64,000 bases of DNA, taken from assembly GCF_004564075.1 (NCBI RefSeq), contig NZ_CP038256.1, positions 1,054,001-1,118,000 on the forward strand, written 5' to 3'. Each line of letters begins with the position of its first letter. Within the stretch, counting starts at the first letter, position 1. Below, piece after piece: positions 41,962 through 49,064 of the stretch. Origin of the DNA: Microbacterium sediminis (GTDB taxonomy: Bacteria > Actinomycetota > Actinomycetes > Actinomycetales > Microbacteriaceae). Below the pieces are notes generated by a model. The model ran no database searches, was not told the DNA's origin, and saw only the letters and a list, made by a program, of their open reading frames with translations. The position numbers and the translations under genes are program-made.

Positions 41962-43214
41962 CGATGACCGGACCCCTCCCGAGCACCGCCGCCATTCCGT
42001 CGCTGGCCGAGATCGAGGCGGCGGCGCGCAGCCTCGGCGGGGTCATCGAGCGCACGCCCGTGCAGCCGTCGCTCCACCTCACCGAGGTGCTGGGACAGCC
42101 CGTGAGCCTCAAGCTCGAGAACCTCCAGCGCACGGGATCGTTCAAGATCCGGGGCGCCACGTACCGCCTCTCGCGGCTCACCCCGGAGGAGCGGGCGCGC
42201 GGCGTGGTGGCGGCGTCGGCCGGCAACCACGCGCAGGGCGTGGCGCTGGCGGCGCGCGAGCTGGGCATCGCGGCGACGATCTATATGCCCCTCGGCGTGC
42301 CCGTGCCCAAGCTGCTGGCCACCCGCGGCTACGGCGCCGAGGTGGTGCTCGCCGGCGAGACCGTCGCCGAGCCGCTGCGCCTCGCGGCCGAGCACGCGGC
42401 CCGCACCGGTGCCGTGCTCGTGCACCCGTTCGACCACCGCGACATCGTCACGGGGCAGGCCACCCTCGGCCTCGAGGTGATGGACGACGTACCCGACGTC
42501 GACACGATCGTCATGGGCATCGGCGGCGGCGGGCTCATCGCCGGCGTCGCGGCCGCCGCCAAGGCCCGCGCCGCCGCGTCCGGCCGCACGGTCCGGGTGA
42601 TCGGCGTGCAGGCCGAGAACGCCGCGCCCGTGCCGCGGTCGCTGCAGGCCGGTGCGCCGGTCGAGATCGAGACGAAGCCCACGATCGCCGACGGCATCCT
42701 CGTCTCCCGCCCGGGAGACGTGCCGTTCGAGGTGATCCGCGAGCTCGTCGACGAGGTCGTCACCGTCAGCGACGACGACATCGCGCGGGCGCTGCTGGCG
42801 CTGCTCGAGCGGGCGAAGGTGGTGGTCGAACCGGCCGGCGCCGTGGGCGTGGCGGCGATCATGGCGGGCAAGTTCCGAGCGACGGGCCACACCGTCGCGA
42901 TCCTCTCGGGCGGCAACATCGACCCGCTCCTCATGCAGCGGATCATCGCCCACGGTCTGGCGGCGTCGGGCCGCTACATGACGGTGCGCATCCCGCTGCC
43001 CGATCGCCCCGGCCAGCTCGTGCAGGTGTCGCAGGTGATCGCCGAGGCTGGCGGCAACGTCATCGAGGTGATGCACACCCGCCACGGTCAGGGCCTGCAG
43101 ATCAGCGAGGTCAACCTTCAGGTGTCGGTCGAGCTGCGGGGCACCGAGCACCGCGATCTCGTGCTGCAGGCGCTGCGCGATGCGGGCTTCCGCCCCGAGC
43201 TCATGCCCGACTGA
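41958..43214 (+). CDS. ilvA: Threonine ammonia-lyase (threonine deaminase)
   Basis: A 418-aa PLP enzyme converting threonine to 2-oxobutyrate, the first step of isoleucine synthesis. The PLP lysine is Lys63 in GSFKIRGA, the phosphate loop is SAGNHAQG and a glycine-rich GIGGGGL follows. A single ACT-like regulatory domain spans about residues 335-418 (VRIPLPDRPGQLVQVSQVI). This single-ACT form is the shorter TdcB/IlvA1-like type rather than the 500-aa enzyme with two ACT domains. The ATG overlaps the upstream permease stop, so they are co-translated. Confidence 0.94.
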   Translation: MTMTGPLPSTAAIPSLAEIEAAARSLGGVIERTPVQPSLHLTEVLGQPVSLKLENLQRTGSFKIRGATYRLSRLTPEERARGVVAASAGNHAQGVALAARELGIAATIYMPLGVPVPKLLATRGYGAEVVLAGETVAEPLRLAAEHAARTGAVLVHPFDHRDIVTGQATLGLEVMDDVPDVDTIVMGIGGGGLIAGVAAAAKARAAASGRTVRVIGVQAENAAPVPRSLQAGAPVEIETKPTIADGILVSRPGDVPFEVIRELVDEVVTVSDDDIARALLALLERAKVVVEPAGAVGVAAIMAGKFRATGHTVAILSGGNIDPLLMQRIIAHGLAASGRYMTVRIPLPDRPGQLVQVSQVIAEAGGNVIEVMHTRHGQGLQISEVNLQVSVELRGTEHRDLVLQALRDAGFRPELMPD

Positions 43215-43266
43215 CCGGCCGTTGCGCGTGTTGCGGCGGTCGCCTCAGGTCCGCGGCTGCGCCGCC

Positions 43267-43310
43267 CCGTTCAGCAACCGGTCGGGGAGAACCCGGCGGT
43301 TCCTGAACGG
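43267..43310. terminator. Bidirectional hairpin between ilvA and greA
   Basis: CCGTTCAG (43267-43274) pairs with CTGAACGG (43303-43310), and AACCG (43276-43280) pairs with CGGTT (43297-43301), separated by one C-C mismatch. It sits in the gap between two convergent genes. The sequence just before it (CCTCAGGTCCGCGGCTGCGCC) resembles the edge of the intergenic repeats near 26.6 kb. Confidence 0.65.
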
Positions 43311-43356
43311 AGGCGCGTAGGGCCGCAGATGAAGGGACCCGCTGAGGCCGATGGGC

Positions 43357-43839
43357 TCAGGGGATGAAGGTCTCGACCTTGACGATCTCGACGGGGATCT
43401 GCTTGCCGTTGGGTGCCTCGTAGGTGGTGCTGTCGCCCTCCTTGAGACCGAGGATCGCCGCGCCGAGGGGGCTCTTCTCGCTGTACACGTCGAGGTCGGT
43501 GCCGCCGGCGATCTCGCGGCTGCCGAGCAGGAACTTCTCCTCGTCGCCCAGCACGAGGGCGGTCACGACCGTACCCGACTGGACGGTGCCGTCCGACTCC
43601 GGCGCCTCGCCGACGACGGCGTCCTTGAGCAGCGCCTGGAGCGTGCGGATGCGGGCCTCCATCTTGCCCTGCTCGTCCTTGGCGGCGTGGTAGCCGCCGT
43701 TCTCGCGAAGGTCGCCCTCCTCGCGCGCGGCCTCGATGCGCTTGGCGATGTCCTCGCGCCCCGTGGTCGAGAGGTGCTCGAGCTCGGCGGCGAGGCGATC
43801 GTACGCCTCCTGGGTGAGGAACGTGGTGTCGTCCGACAC
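43357..43839 (-). CDS. greA: Transcription elongation factor GreA
   Basis: A 160-aa factor that makes backtracked RNA polymerase cleave its transcript. The N-terminal coiled coil (residues 8-80) has the tip acidic region REEGDLRENGGYHAAKDEQG, and the C-terminal FKBP-like domain has SPLGAAILG and GKQIPVEIVKVE. Length is normal. The start is the GTG at 43839 with an AAGGGA site. It is followed by a convergent terminator. It lies 76 bp downstream of DUF4307 in the same direction, with a hairpin between. Confidence 0.96.
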   Translation of the reverse strand: MSDDTTFLTQEAYDRLAAELEHLSTTGREDIAKRIEAAREEGDLRENGGYHAAKDEQGKMEARIRTLQALLKDAVVGEAPESDGTVQSGTVVTALVLGDEEKFLLGSREIAGGTDLDVYSEKSPLGAAILGLKEGDSTTYEAPNGKQIPVEIVKVETFIP

Positions 43840-43869
43840 GGCGGTATCCCTTCGTCGCAGGATGTGAAA

Positions 43870-43895
43870 GACGCCCCGGCAAGTGCCGAGGCGTC
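43870..43895 (-). terminator. Hairpin terminator after the DUF4307 gene
   Basis: GACGCC (43870-43875) and CGGCA (43877-43881) pair with TGCCG (43884-43888) and GGCGTC (43890-43895), with a 2-nt gap at the apex. It separates the DUF4307 gene from greA. Confidence 0.65.
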
Positions 43896-43915
43896 AGATG
43901 GTCTGGAGCGTCAGC

Positions 43916-44308
43916 CTACGACACCCAGCAGGAGTTCACCAAACCCGTCGTGGCCTCCGCGACGGTGGGGATCGTCTCGCGGTGCTTCTGCGCGTGGGAC
44001 TGTCCCGCCGGGTACTCGAACACCGTGAAGCCCACGACGCCGAAGTCCTCGTCGAGCGCCTCGAGGGCGCAGGCGACGTCGCGGCCGGCCGGCGCGGTGA
44101 ACTGGAACGACACCTCGACCGCGTGCTCCCCGGTCACCTCGAACCCCAGATCGTCGATGCCGACATCGTCGATCGTCGACGAGATCGTCGTCCACGACAG
44201 CCAGCCGATCGCCGCGAGGGCGACGGCGCCCACCGCGATCCACCCCGGGCGCAGGCGTCCGCCGCGCGCGCGTCCGTAGCGCTCGTCGAGCTGGGCCTGT
44301 GTGGTCAC
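43916..44308 (-). CDS. DUF4307 membrane-anchored protein
   Basis: A 130-aa protein with a basic N-terminus containing RYGRARGGRLRPGW, one transmembrane helix (about residues 22-42) and a small extracytoplasmic domain ending VNSCWVS, with two cysteines. This matches DUF4307, which sits next to greA in many actinobacteria (Rv1081c-type position). In mycobacteria the neighbour is mca; here mca is absent. The start is the GTG at 44308 with GGAGA upstream. Function is unknown. Confidence 0.85.
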   Translation of the reverse strand: MTTQAQLDERYGRARGGRLRPGWIAVGAVALAAIGWLSWTTISSTIDDVGIDDLGFEVTGEHAVEVSFQFTAPAGRDVACALEALDEDFGVVGFTVFEYPAGQSHAQKHRETIPTVAEATTGLVNSCWVS

Positions 44309-44329
44309 GGGAATCTCCGGGGACGGGGG

Positions 44330-44339
44330 AACGTAGGCT
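44330..44339. promoter_or_regulatory. Overlapping divergent -10 elements (TACGTT minus, TAGGCT plus)
   Basis: The minus-strand -10 TACGTT (44330-44335) for DUF4307 and the plus-strand -10 TAGGCT (44334-44339) for the small membrane gene share two base pairs, TA at 44334-44335. Both genes then have short leaders with ribosome sites. Confidence 0.45.
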
Positions 44340-44374
44340 GGTACTCCAGGCTACGTCGGGAAGATGAGGACAGA

Positions 44375-44677
44375 ATGCACGGACTCGGCTGGATCGTCGC
44401 ACAGGCGCCCACGCCCACCCCGACGCCCACGGTGGACCCGGAGCTCGTCACGCCCGGCCCGATGGGATTCGCCGTCGTCGCGCTGCTCGTGCTCGTCGTC
44501 GTGGCGCTCGTCTTCGACATGCTGCGCCGCGTGCGCCGGGTGCGCTATCGCGAGGAGGCCAACGAGGCGCTCGATGCCGAGCAGCGCGCCCTCGCCGAGG
44601 AGGCCGAGGAGGCCGAGGCGGGCGACCGCGGTGACGCCGCGCAGGGCCCGCGCACGGACGACGCCGGCAGCCGCTGA
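44375..44677 (+). CDS. Small single-pass membrane protein (Rv1083-like position)
   Basis: A 100-aa protein. A short outer N-terminus with a TPTPTPT run is followed by one transmembrane helix (about residues 31-51), a basic RRVRRVRYRE patch, and an acidic helical cytoplasmic tail. It occupies the position of the small membrane protein that follows mca in mycobacteria. The ATG at 44375 has a GAGGA site. No function is known. Confidence 0.75.
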   Translation: MHGLGWIVAQAPTPTPTPTVDPELVTPGPMGFAVVALLVLVVVALVFDMLRRVRRVRYREEANEALDAEQRALAEEAEEAEAGDRGDAAQGPRTDDAGSR

Positions 44678-44678
44678 C

Positions 44679-45401
44679 TCAGGCGGGCCCGTTGAACGGC
44701 GGGTCGATCGCCAGCAGCAGGGCGGCGGTCCAGTGGCACAGGAACGCCAGCACCGTGCACACGTGGAAGATCTCGTGGAACCCGAAGTGCCGCGGGATCG
44801 GGTTGGGGCGCTTCATCGCGTAGACCACGGCGCCGATCGTGTACAGCGCGCCGCCGACGATGACGAGGATCACCATCGCCAGGTTCGCGCGGAACAGCTG
44901 CGGCATGTACATCACGGCGGCCCAGCCGAGCGCGAGGTACAGGGCCACGTAGAGCCAGCGGGGCGCACCGATCCACAGCACGCGGAAGAGGATGCCGGCC
45001 ACGGCTCCCGCCCACACGAGGCTCAGCAGCAGCACGCCCTCGCGCGAGGGCAGGGCGAGCAGGGCGATCGGCGTGTAGGTGCCGGCGATGAGGATCAGGA
45101 TGTTGGCGTGGTCGATGCGCTTGAGCACCGCCTTGACGCGCGGGCCCCAGTCGAAGCGGTGGTAGACCGCGGAGTTGCCGAACAGCAGCAGCGACGAGGC
45201 CATGAACACCGCAGACGCCCACTTGGCGGTCGAGCCCTGCGCGAGACAGATGAGGACGATCCCGGCGGCGATCGCCACGGGGAAGGTGCCGGCGTGGATC
45301 CAGCCCCGCCAGCTGGGCTTGACGTCGACGACCGCGTCGACGGCGGCCGCATCGAGCAGGGGCAGCTGGGGCACCTCGGGCGCGCGGGACGGACGGCTCA
45401 T
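44679..45401 (-). CDS. Hemolysin III / TrhA family membrane protein (PAQR fold)
   Basis: A 240-aa seven-helix membrane protein of the PAQR superfamily. Metal-site elements are visible: AVYHRFDWGPR after helix 2, and HEIFHVCTVLAFLCHW in the last helices with three histidines. Bacterial members (TrhA/YqfA) affect membrane energetics; haemolysis is not their general role. The ATG at 45401 lies 6 nt after TACGCT, so it is leaderless. It is divergent from the prenyl synthase, in the same relative order as in mycobacteria. Confidence 0.92.
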   Translation of the reverse strand: MSRPSRAPEVPQLPLLDAAAVDAVVDVKPSWRGWIHAGTFPVAIAAGIVLICLAQGSTAKWASAVFMASSLLLFGNSAVYHRFDWGPRVKAVLKRIDHANILILIAGTYTPIALLALPSREGVLLLSLVWAGAVAGILFRVLWIGAPRWLYVALYLALGWAAVMYMPQLFRANLAMVILVIVGGALYTIGAVVYAMKRPNPIPRHFGFHEIFHVCTVLAFLCHWTAALLLAIDPPFNGPA

Positions 45402-45407
45402 GCTCCG

Positions 45408-45413
45408 AGCGTA
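45408..45413 (-). promoter_or_regulatory. -10 element TACGCT for leaderless trhA-like gene
   Basis: TACGCT with 6-nt spacing to the ATG at 45401. No ribosome site is present. Confidence 0.55.
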
Positions 45414-45471
45414 CGCGCCGGCACATGCCGTGGCACGTACACCGCGGGGCGGGTGCCCGGGATCGACCGGG

Positions 45472-45477
45472 TAGCGT
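45472..45477 (+). promoter_or_regulatory. -10 element TAGCGT for leaderless prenyl synthase gene
   Basis: TAGCGT with 6-nt spacing to the GTG at 45484. No ribosome site is present. Confidence 0.6.
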
Positions 45478-45483
45478 AGTGCC

Positions 45484-46269
45484 GTGAACAGTGGACGTTC
45501 GGGGCAGGGGCTGGGACCCCTCTACCGGCTCTACACCGCGCGCCTGCGGCGCGAGATCGACTCTGCCGCCGTGCCGCATCACGTCGCGATGATGATCGAC
45601 GGCAACCGCCGGTGGGCGCGCCAGCTGGGATTCGACACCGCGGCGCACGGCCACCGCGCCGGCGCGAAGAAGATGGTCGAGTTCCTCGAGTGGTGCGACG
45701 AGCTCGGCGTCGGCGTCGTCACGCTGTACCTGCTGTCCAACGACAACGTGCGCAAGCGCGACGCCGCCGAGCTGAGCGACCTCATCGAGATCATCGAGGG
45801 GCTCGCGGGCCGGCTGGCCGAGCGCGGCGACTGGCGCGTGCAGCACGTGGGCCGGACCGAGGCGCTGCCGCCCTCGCTCGTGTCGGCGCTGGCCGACGCG
45901 GAGCGCCGCACGGAGGGCAACGCCGGCCTGCACGTGAACCTCGCGGTGGGCTACGGCGGTCGCGCGGAGATCGTCGATGCCGTGCGCAAGATCATCCAGA
46001 AGCACGACGAGCGGGGCGGCTCGCTCGAGGAGCTGGCCGCGAGCCTCACGCCCGAGGAGATCGGCGAGCACCTCTACACGGGAGGGCAGCCCGATCCCGA
46101 TCTCGTCATCCGTACGAGCGGCGAGCAGCGACTCAGCGACTTCCTCGTGTGGCAGAGCGCGCACAGCGAGTTCTACTTCGTCGAGGCGCTCGGCCCGGAC
46201 CTGCGCCACATCGACTTCCTGCGCGCCATCCGCGACTACACCACGCGCGAGCGCCGCTTCGGCGGCTGA
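45484..46269 (+). CDS. cis-Prenyl transferase (isoprenyl/undecaprenyl diphosphate synthase family)
   Basis: A 261-aa cis-prenyltransferase that extends farnesyl or geranyl diphosphate with isopentenyl diphosphate in Z configuration. The catalytic Asp39 lies in MMIDGNRRWA, LYLLSNDNVRKR follows, and the C-terminal signature is RTSGEQRLSDFLVWQSAHSEFYF in consecutive parts. By position it matches Rv1086, the short-chain Z,E-farnesyl diphosphate synthase, so the product could be short-chain. Undecaprenyl synthesis cannot be excluded. The start is the GTG, fixed by TAGCGT. Confidence 0.93.
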   Translation: MNSGRSGQGLGPLYRLYTARLRREIDSAAVPHHVAMMIDGNRRWARQLGFDTAAHGHRAGAKKMVEFLEWCDELGVGVVTLYLLSNDNVRKRDAAELSDLIEIIEGLAGRLAERGDWRVQHVGRTEALPPSLVSALADAERRTEGNAGLHVNLAVGYGGRAEIVDAVRKIIQKHDERGGSLEELAASLTPEEIGEHLYTGGQPDPDLVIRTSGEQRLSDFLVWQSAHSEFYFVEALGPDLRHIDFLRAIRDYTTRERRFGG

Positions 46270-46305
46270 GCACGCCCGGGTGCCCGGGGAGCCGGAGCGC
46301 TCTGC

Positions 46306-46311
46306 CATGAT
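46306..46311 (+). promoter_or_regulatory. -10 element CATGAT for the aminotransferase gene
   Basis: CATGAT ends 6 nt before the GTG at 46318. The first base departs from consensus. Confidence 0.4.
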
Positions 46312-46317
46312 GATCGG

Positions 46318-47439
46318 GTGAGCAACATCTCGGCGTATCGCGACACGTTCACCGGTGAACCCGGCTACCTGAACTTCGCCGCCTTCGGGCCCCTGTCGAC
46401 CACCGTGCGCGAGGAGGTCGTCGCCGACATCGAGATGCTCGGCACCGGCCGCGCCACGAGCATCGACTACGTCGCCGGCCGCGAGCAGGAGGCCCGCGAG
46501 GCGCTGGCCGGGCTGCTCGGCGGATCGCCCGACGAGGTCACGCTGCAGCCCTCGACGAGCTACGGCATGATGCACGCGCTCTACGGACTCAGCGGCGGGG
46601 TGCTCGCCTCCGTGGCGGAGTTCCCCACGATCCCCACGCTGCTCGTGCGCGCCGCCGAGTCGTTCGGGCTCGTGCAGCCGCAGTGGATGGAGCCGCCGTC
46701 GGGCTTCGTCACGCCCGAGGTCGTCGCCGACCACCTCGACGACGACACGCGCGCGCTCGCGGTGAGCCTCGTGGACTCCCGCACCGGCTTCCGCGCCGAC
46801 CTGCGCGGCCTGCGCGAGGCGATCGGCGAGGACCGCCTGCTCATCGTCGACGACACGCAGGGCTTCGGCGTGATCGAGGCCGACTACGCCGCCGCCGACG
46901 TCGTGTGCGGCCACGGCTACAAGTGGCTGCGCGCGGGTCGCGGCACCGGCTTCGCCTGGTTCAGCGCGCGGGCGCGCGCGGCGATCCGCCCGGTCCTGTC
47001 GGGCCACCCGGCGACCGAGACGGGGATCACGTGGGACGAGGTGCCCGCCCCCGTCGGCTCGCCGCAGGCGTACCGCGTGTCGCAGCCCGACTGGCTCGCG
47101 GCCGGGCGCCTCGCCGTGGCCGCCGGCGAGGTCGCGTCGGTCGGGGTCGCCGCGATCGAGCAGGAGCTCGCGGCGTTGACCGACCGCGTGATCGCCCTCG
47201 CCGACGAGTACGGCGTGCCGGTGCTCACCCCGCGCGAGCCGGAGCGTCGCGCCGGCTTCGTCGCCCTCGCGCCGCGGCCCGGGCACGTCGCGTCACTCGG
47301 CGCGGCCCTGGCCAACCGTGGCGTGACGGTGACCTCGCGCAGCAACCTCGTGCGCATCGCCCCGCACGTCGGCACGGACGACGCGACGTTCGGCATGCTC
47401 GAGGACGCGCTCGCCGCGTTCGCGCAGAAGATCGTCTGA
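46318..47439 (+). CDS. Class V aminotransferase-fold PLP enzyme
   Basis: A 373-aa fold-type I PLP enzyme of aminotransferase class V (cysteine desulfurase/isopenicillin epimerase-like). YLNFAAFGPLS opens the protein, SLVDSRTGFRADL holds the aspartate-binding region, and VDDTQGFGV contains the PLP-ring Asp. GHGYKWLRAGRGTGF carries the Schiff-base lysine (Lys202). No active-site cysteine loop of IscS type is seen, so desulfurase activity is unlikely. The substrate is unknown. Confidence 0.87.
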   Translation: MSNISAYRDTFTGEPGYLNFAAFGPLSTTVREEVVADIEMLGTGRATSIDYVAGREQEAREALAGLLGGSPDEVTLQPSTSYGMMHALYGLSGGVLASVAEFPTIPTLLVRAAESFGLVQPQWMEPPSGFVTPEVVADHLDDDTRALAVSLVDSRTGFRADLRGLREAIGEDRLLIVDDTQGFGVIEADYAAADVVCGHGYKWLRAGRGTGFAWFSARARAAIRPVLSGHPATETGITWDEVPAPVGSPQAYRVSQPDWLAAGRLAVAAGEVASVGVAAIEQELAALTDRVIALADEYGVPVLTPREPERRAGFVALAPRPGHVASLGAALANRGVTVTSRSNLVRIAPHVGTDDATFGMLEDALAAFAQKIV

Positions 47440-47524
47440 CGCCCGCCGCCGCATTCAGCGGTTGTTCACACACCCGTAATGCGACATCTCCGGGGTGTCG
47501 CGCCTCGGCACACCCGGACGGTCG

Positions 47525-47530
47525 TACGTT
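47525..47530 (+). promoter_or_regulatory. -10 element TACGTT for the PIN-PhoH gene
   Basis: TACGTT lies 107 nt upstream of the GTG at 47638, so the transcript should carry a leader of about 100 nt. Confidence 0.45.
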
Positions 47531-47536
47531 CAGGGC

Positions 47537-47637
47537 ATCGGGCAAAGCGCCCGGTCGAGTCGGCCGCAACAGCCTCGACTCGTGGCCCACGGTCGACTCG
47601 CAGTGAGCCGGGCAGAGCCCGGGGCGGGGAGTGGGTT
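47537..47637 (+). promoter_or_regulatory. Structured 5' leader of the PIN-PhoH gene
   Basis: Three helices can be drawn: CGGGC/GCCCG (47539-47543, 47549-47553), CGAGTCG (47556-47562) with CGACTCG, and CCGGGC/GCCCGG (47608-47613, 47617-47622) just before the ribosome site. CGACTCG occurs twice (47576-47582 and 47594-47600), so the middle helix has two mutually exclusive partners. It matches no riboswitch class that I recognise. Confidence 0.4.
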
Positions 47638-48996
47638 GTGACCACTGGCAACACGGTGCAGCGTCAGCAGCGTTCCGCTCGCACGACGGTGCAGGCGCAG
47701 GATCAGGATCTGCGGACCTACGTGCTCGACACGTCGGTGCTGCTGAGCGATCCGCGCGCGTTCTTCCGGTTCGCGGAGCATTCCGTCGTGATCCCGGTCG
47801 TGGTGATCGGCGAGCTCGAGGCCAAGCGCCACGACCCGGAGCTCGGCTACTTCGCCCGGCAGGCGCTGCGGCACCTCGACGACCTGCGCGTCGAGCACGG
47901 GCGGCTCGACTTCCCGGTCCCCGTCGGCGAGGGCGGCACCCTGCGCGTCGAGCTCAACAACACCGACCAGTCCGTGCTGCCCAGCGGCATCCGGCTGGCC
48001 GACAACGACTCGCGCATCCTCGCCGTCGCCATGCACCTCATGAACGACGGTCAGGCCGTCACGGTGATCTCGAAGGACCTGCCGATGCGGGTGAAGGCGG
48101 CCTCGCTCGGCATCCAGGCCGAGGAGTACCTGGCCGAGCAGGCCGTGGACTCGGGCTGGACGGGGCTGGCCACGCTCGCGCTCTCGGGCGACGAGATGGC
48201 CGACCTGTACGAGACCGAGGTCGGCGTGCACGACGACGTCGTCGGCATCCCGGTGAACACGGGCCTCGTGATCCAGTCCGAGCGCGGCTCGGCCCTCGGC
48301 CGCGTCACGGGGGAGGGCTCGTACCGCCTCGTCCGCGGCGACGCCGACGTCTTCGGACTGCACGGCCGCTCCGCGGAGCAGCGCATCGCGATCGACCTGC
48401 TCAGCGACCCGGACGTCGGGATCGTCTCGCTCGGCGGCAAGGCCGGCACGGGCAAGTCGGCCCTCGCGCTGTGCGCCGGCCTGGAGGCGGTCCTGGAGCG
48501 CCAGCAGCAGAAGAAGATCATCGTCTTCCGCCCCCTGTTCGCCGTCGGCGGCCAGGAGCTCGGCTACCTGCCCGGCGACCAGGCCGAGAAGATGAACCCC
48601 TGGGGGCAGGCGGTGTTCGACACCCTCGGGTCGGTCGTGTCGCAGAACGTGCTCGACGAGGTGGTGGAGCGCGGCATGCTCGAGGTGCTGCCGCTCACGC
48701 ACATCCGCGGGCGCTCGCTGCACGACGCGTTCGTGATCGTCGACGAGGCGCAGTCGCTCGAGCGCAACGTCCTCCTGACGGTGCTGAGCCGCATCGGCCA
48801 GAACTCCAAGGTGGTGCTGACGCACGACGTCCAGCAGCGCGACAACCTGCGGGTGGGCCGCCACGACGGCATCGCGAGCGTGATCGAGACCCTCAAGGGC
48901 CACGGCCTGTTCGCGCACATCACGCTGACCCGCTCGGAGCGCTCGGCGATCGCCGCGCTCGTCACCGACCTGCTGGAGGTCGGGGAGTTGGCCTGA
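47638..48996 (+). CDS. PIN-PhoH fusion ATPase (PhoH2 family)
   Basis: A 452-aa protein. An N-terminal PIN nuclease domain (about residues 25-165) starts with [13 protein letters not shown], has VIGELEAKR, and has the later acidic positions in [12 protein letters not shown]-terminal PhoH ATPase/helicase domain has Walker [12 protein letters not shown] near residue 265 and Walker [10 protein letters not shown]. Mycobacterial PhoH2 is a sequence-specific RNA helicase and RNase. The GTG at 47638 has a GGGGAG site; the longer in-frame start at 47479 lies upstream of the likely promoter. The convergent oligopeptidase gene follows after a long hairpin. Confidence 0.93.
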   Translation: MTTGNTVQRQQRSARTTVQAQDQDLRTYVLDTSVLLSDPRAFFRFAEHSVVIPVVVIGELEAKRHDPELGYFARQALRHLDDLRVEHGRLDFPVPVGEGGTLRVELNNTDQSVLPSGIRLADNDSRILAVAMHLMNDGQAVTVISKDLPMRVKAASLGIQAEEYLAEQAVDSGWTGLATLALSGDEMADLYETEVGVHDDVVGIPVNTGLVIQSERGSALGRVTGEGSYRLVRGDADVFGLHGRSAEQRIAIDLLSDPDVGIVSLGGKAGTGKSALALCAGLEAVLERQQQKKIIVFRPLFAVGGQELGYLPGDQAEKMNPWGQAVFDTLGSVVSQNVLDEVVERGMLEVLPLTHIRGRSLHDAFVIVDEAQSLERNVLLTVLSRIGQNSKVVLTHDVQQRDNLRVGRHDGIASVIETLKGHGLFAHITLTRSERSAIAALVTDLLEVGELA

Positions 48997-49003
48997 CCCC
49001 AAG

Positions 49004-49063
49004 TCCGCAAGTCTCTGCCAGGTCCGGCTGTCCGAACGCGCGGACTTGACAGAGACTTGCGGA
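49004..49063. terminator. Long bidirectional hairpin between PIN-PhoH and oligopeptidase genes
   Basis: TCCGCAAGTCTCTG (49004-49017) pairs perfectly with CAGAGACTTGCGGA (49050-49063), and an inner GTCCG/CGGAC arm pairs again. It fills the 68-bp gap between convergent genes. Confidence 0.8.
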
Positions 49064-49064
49064 T

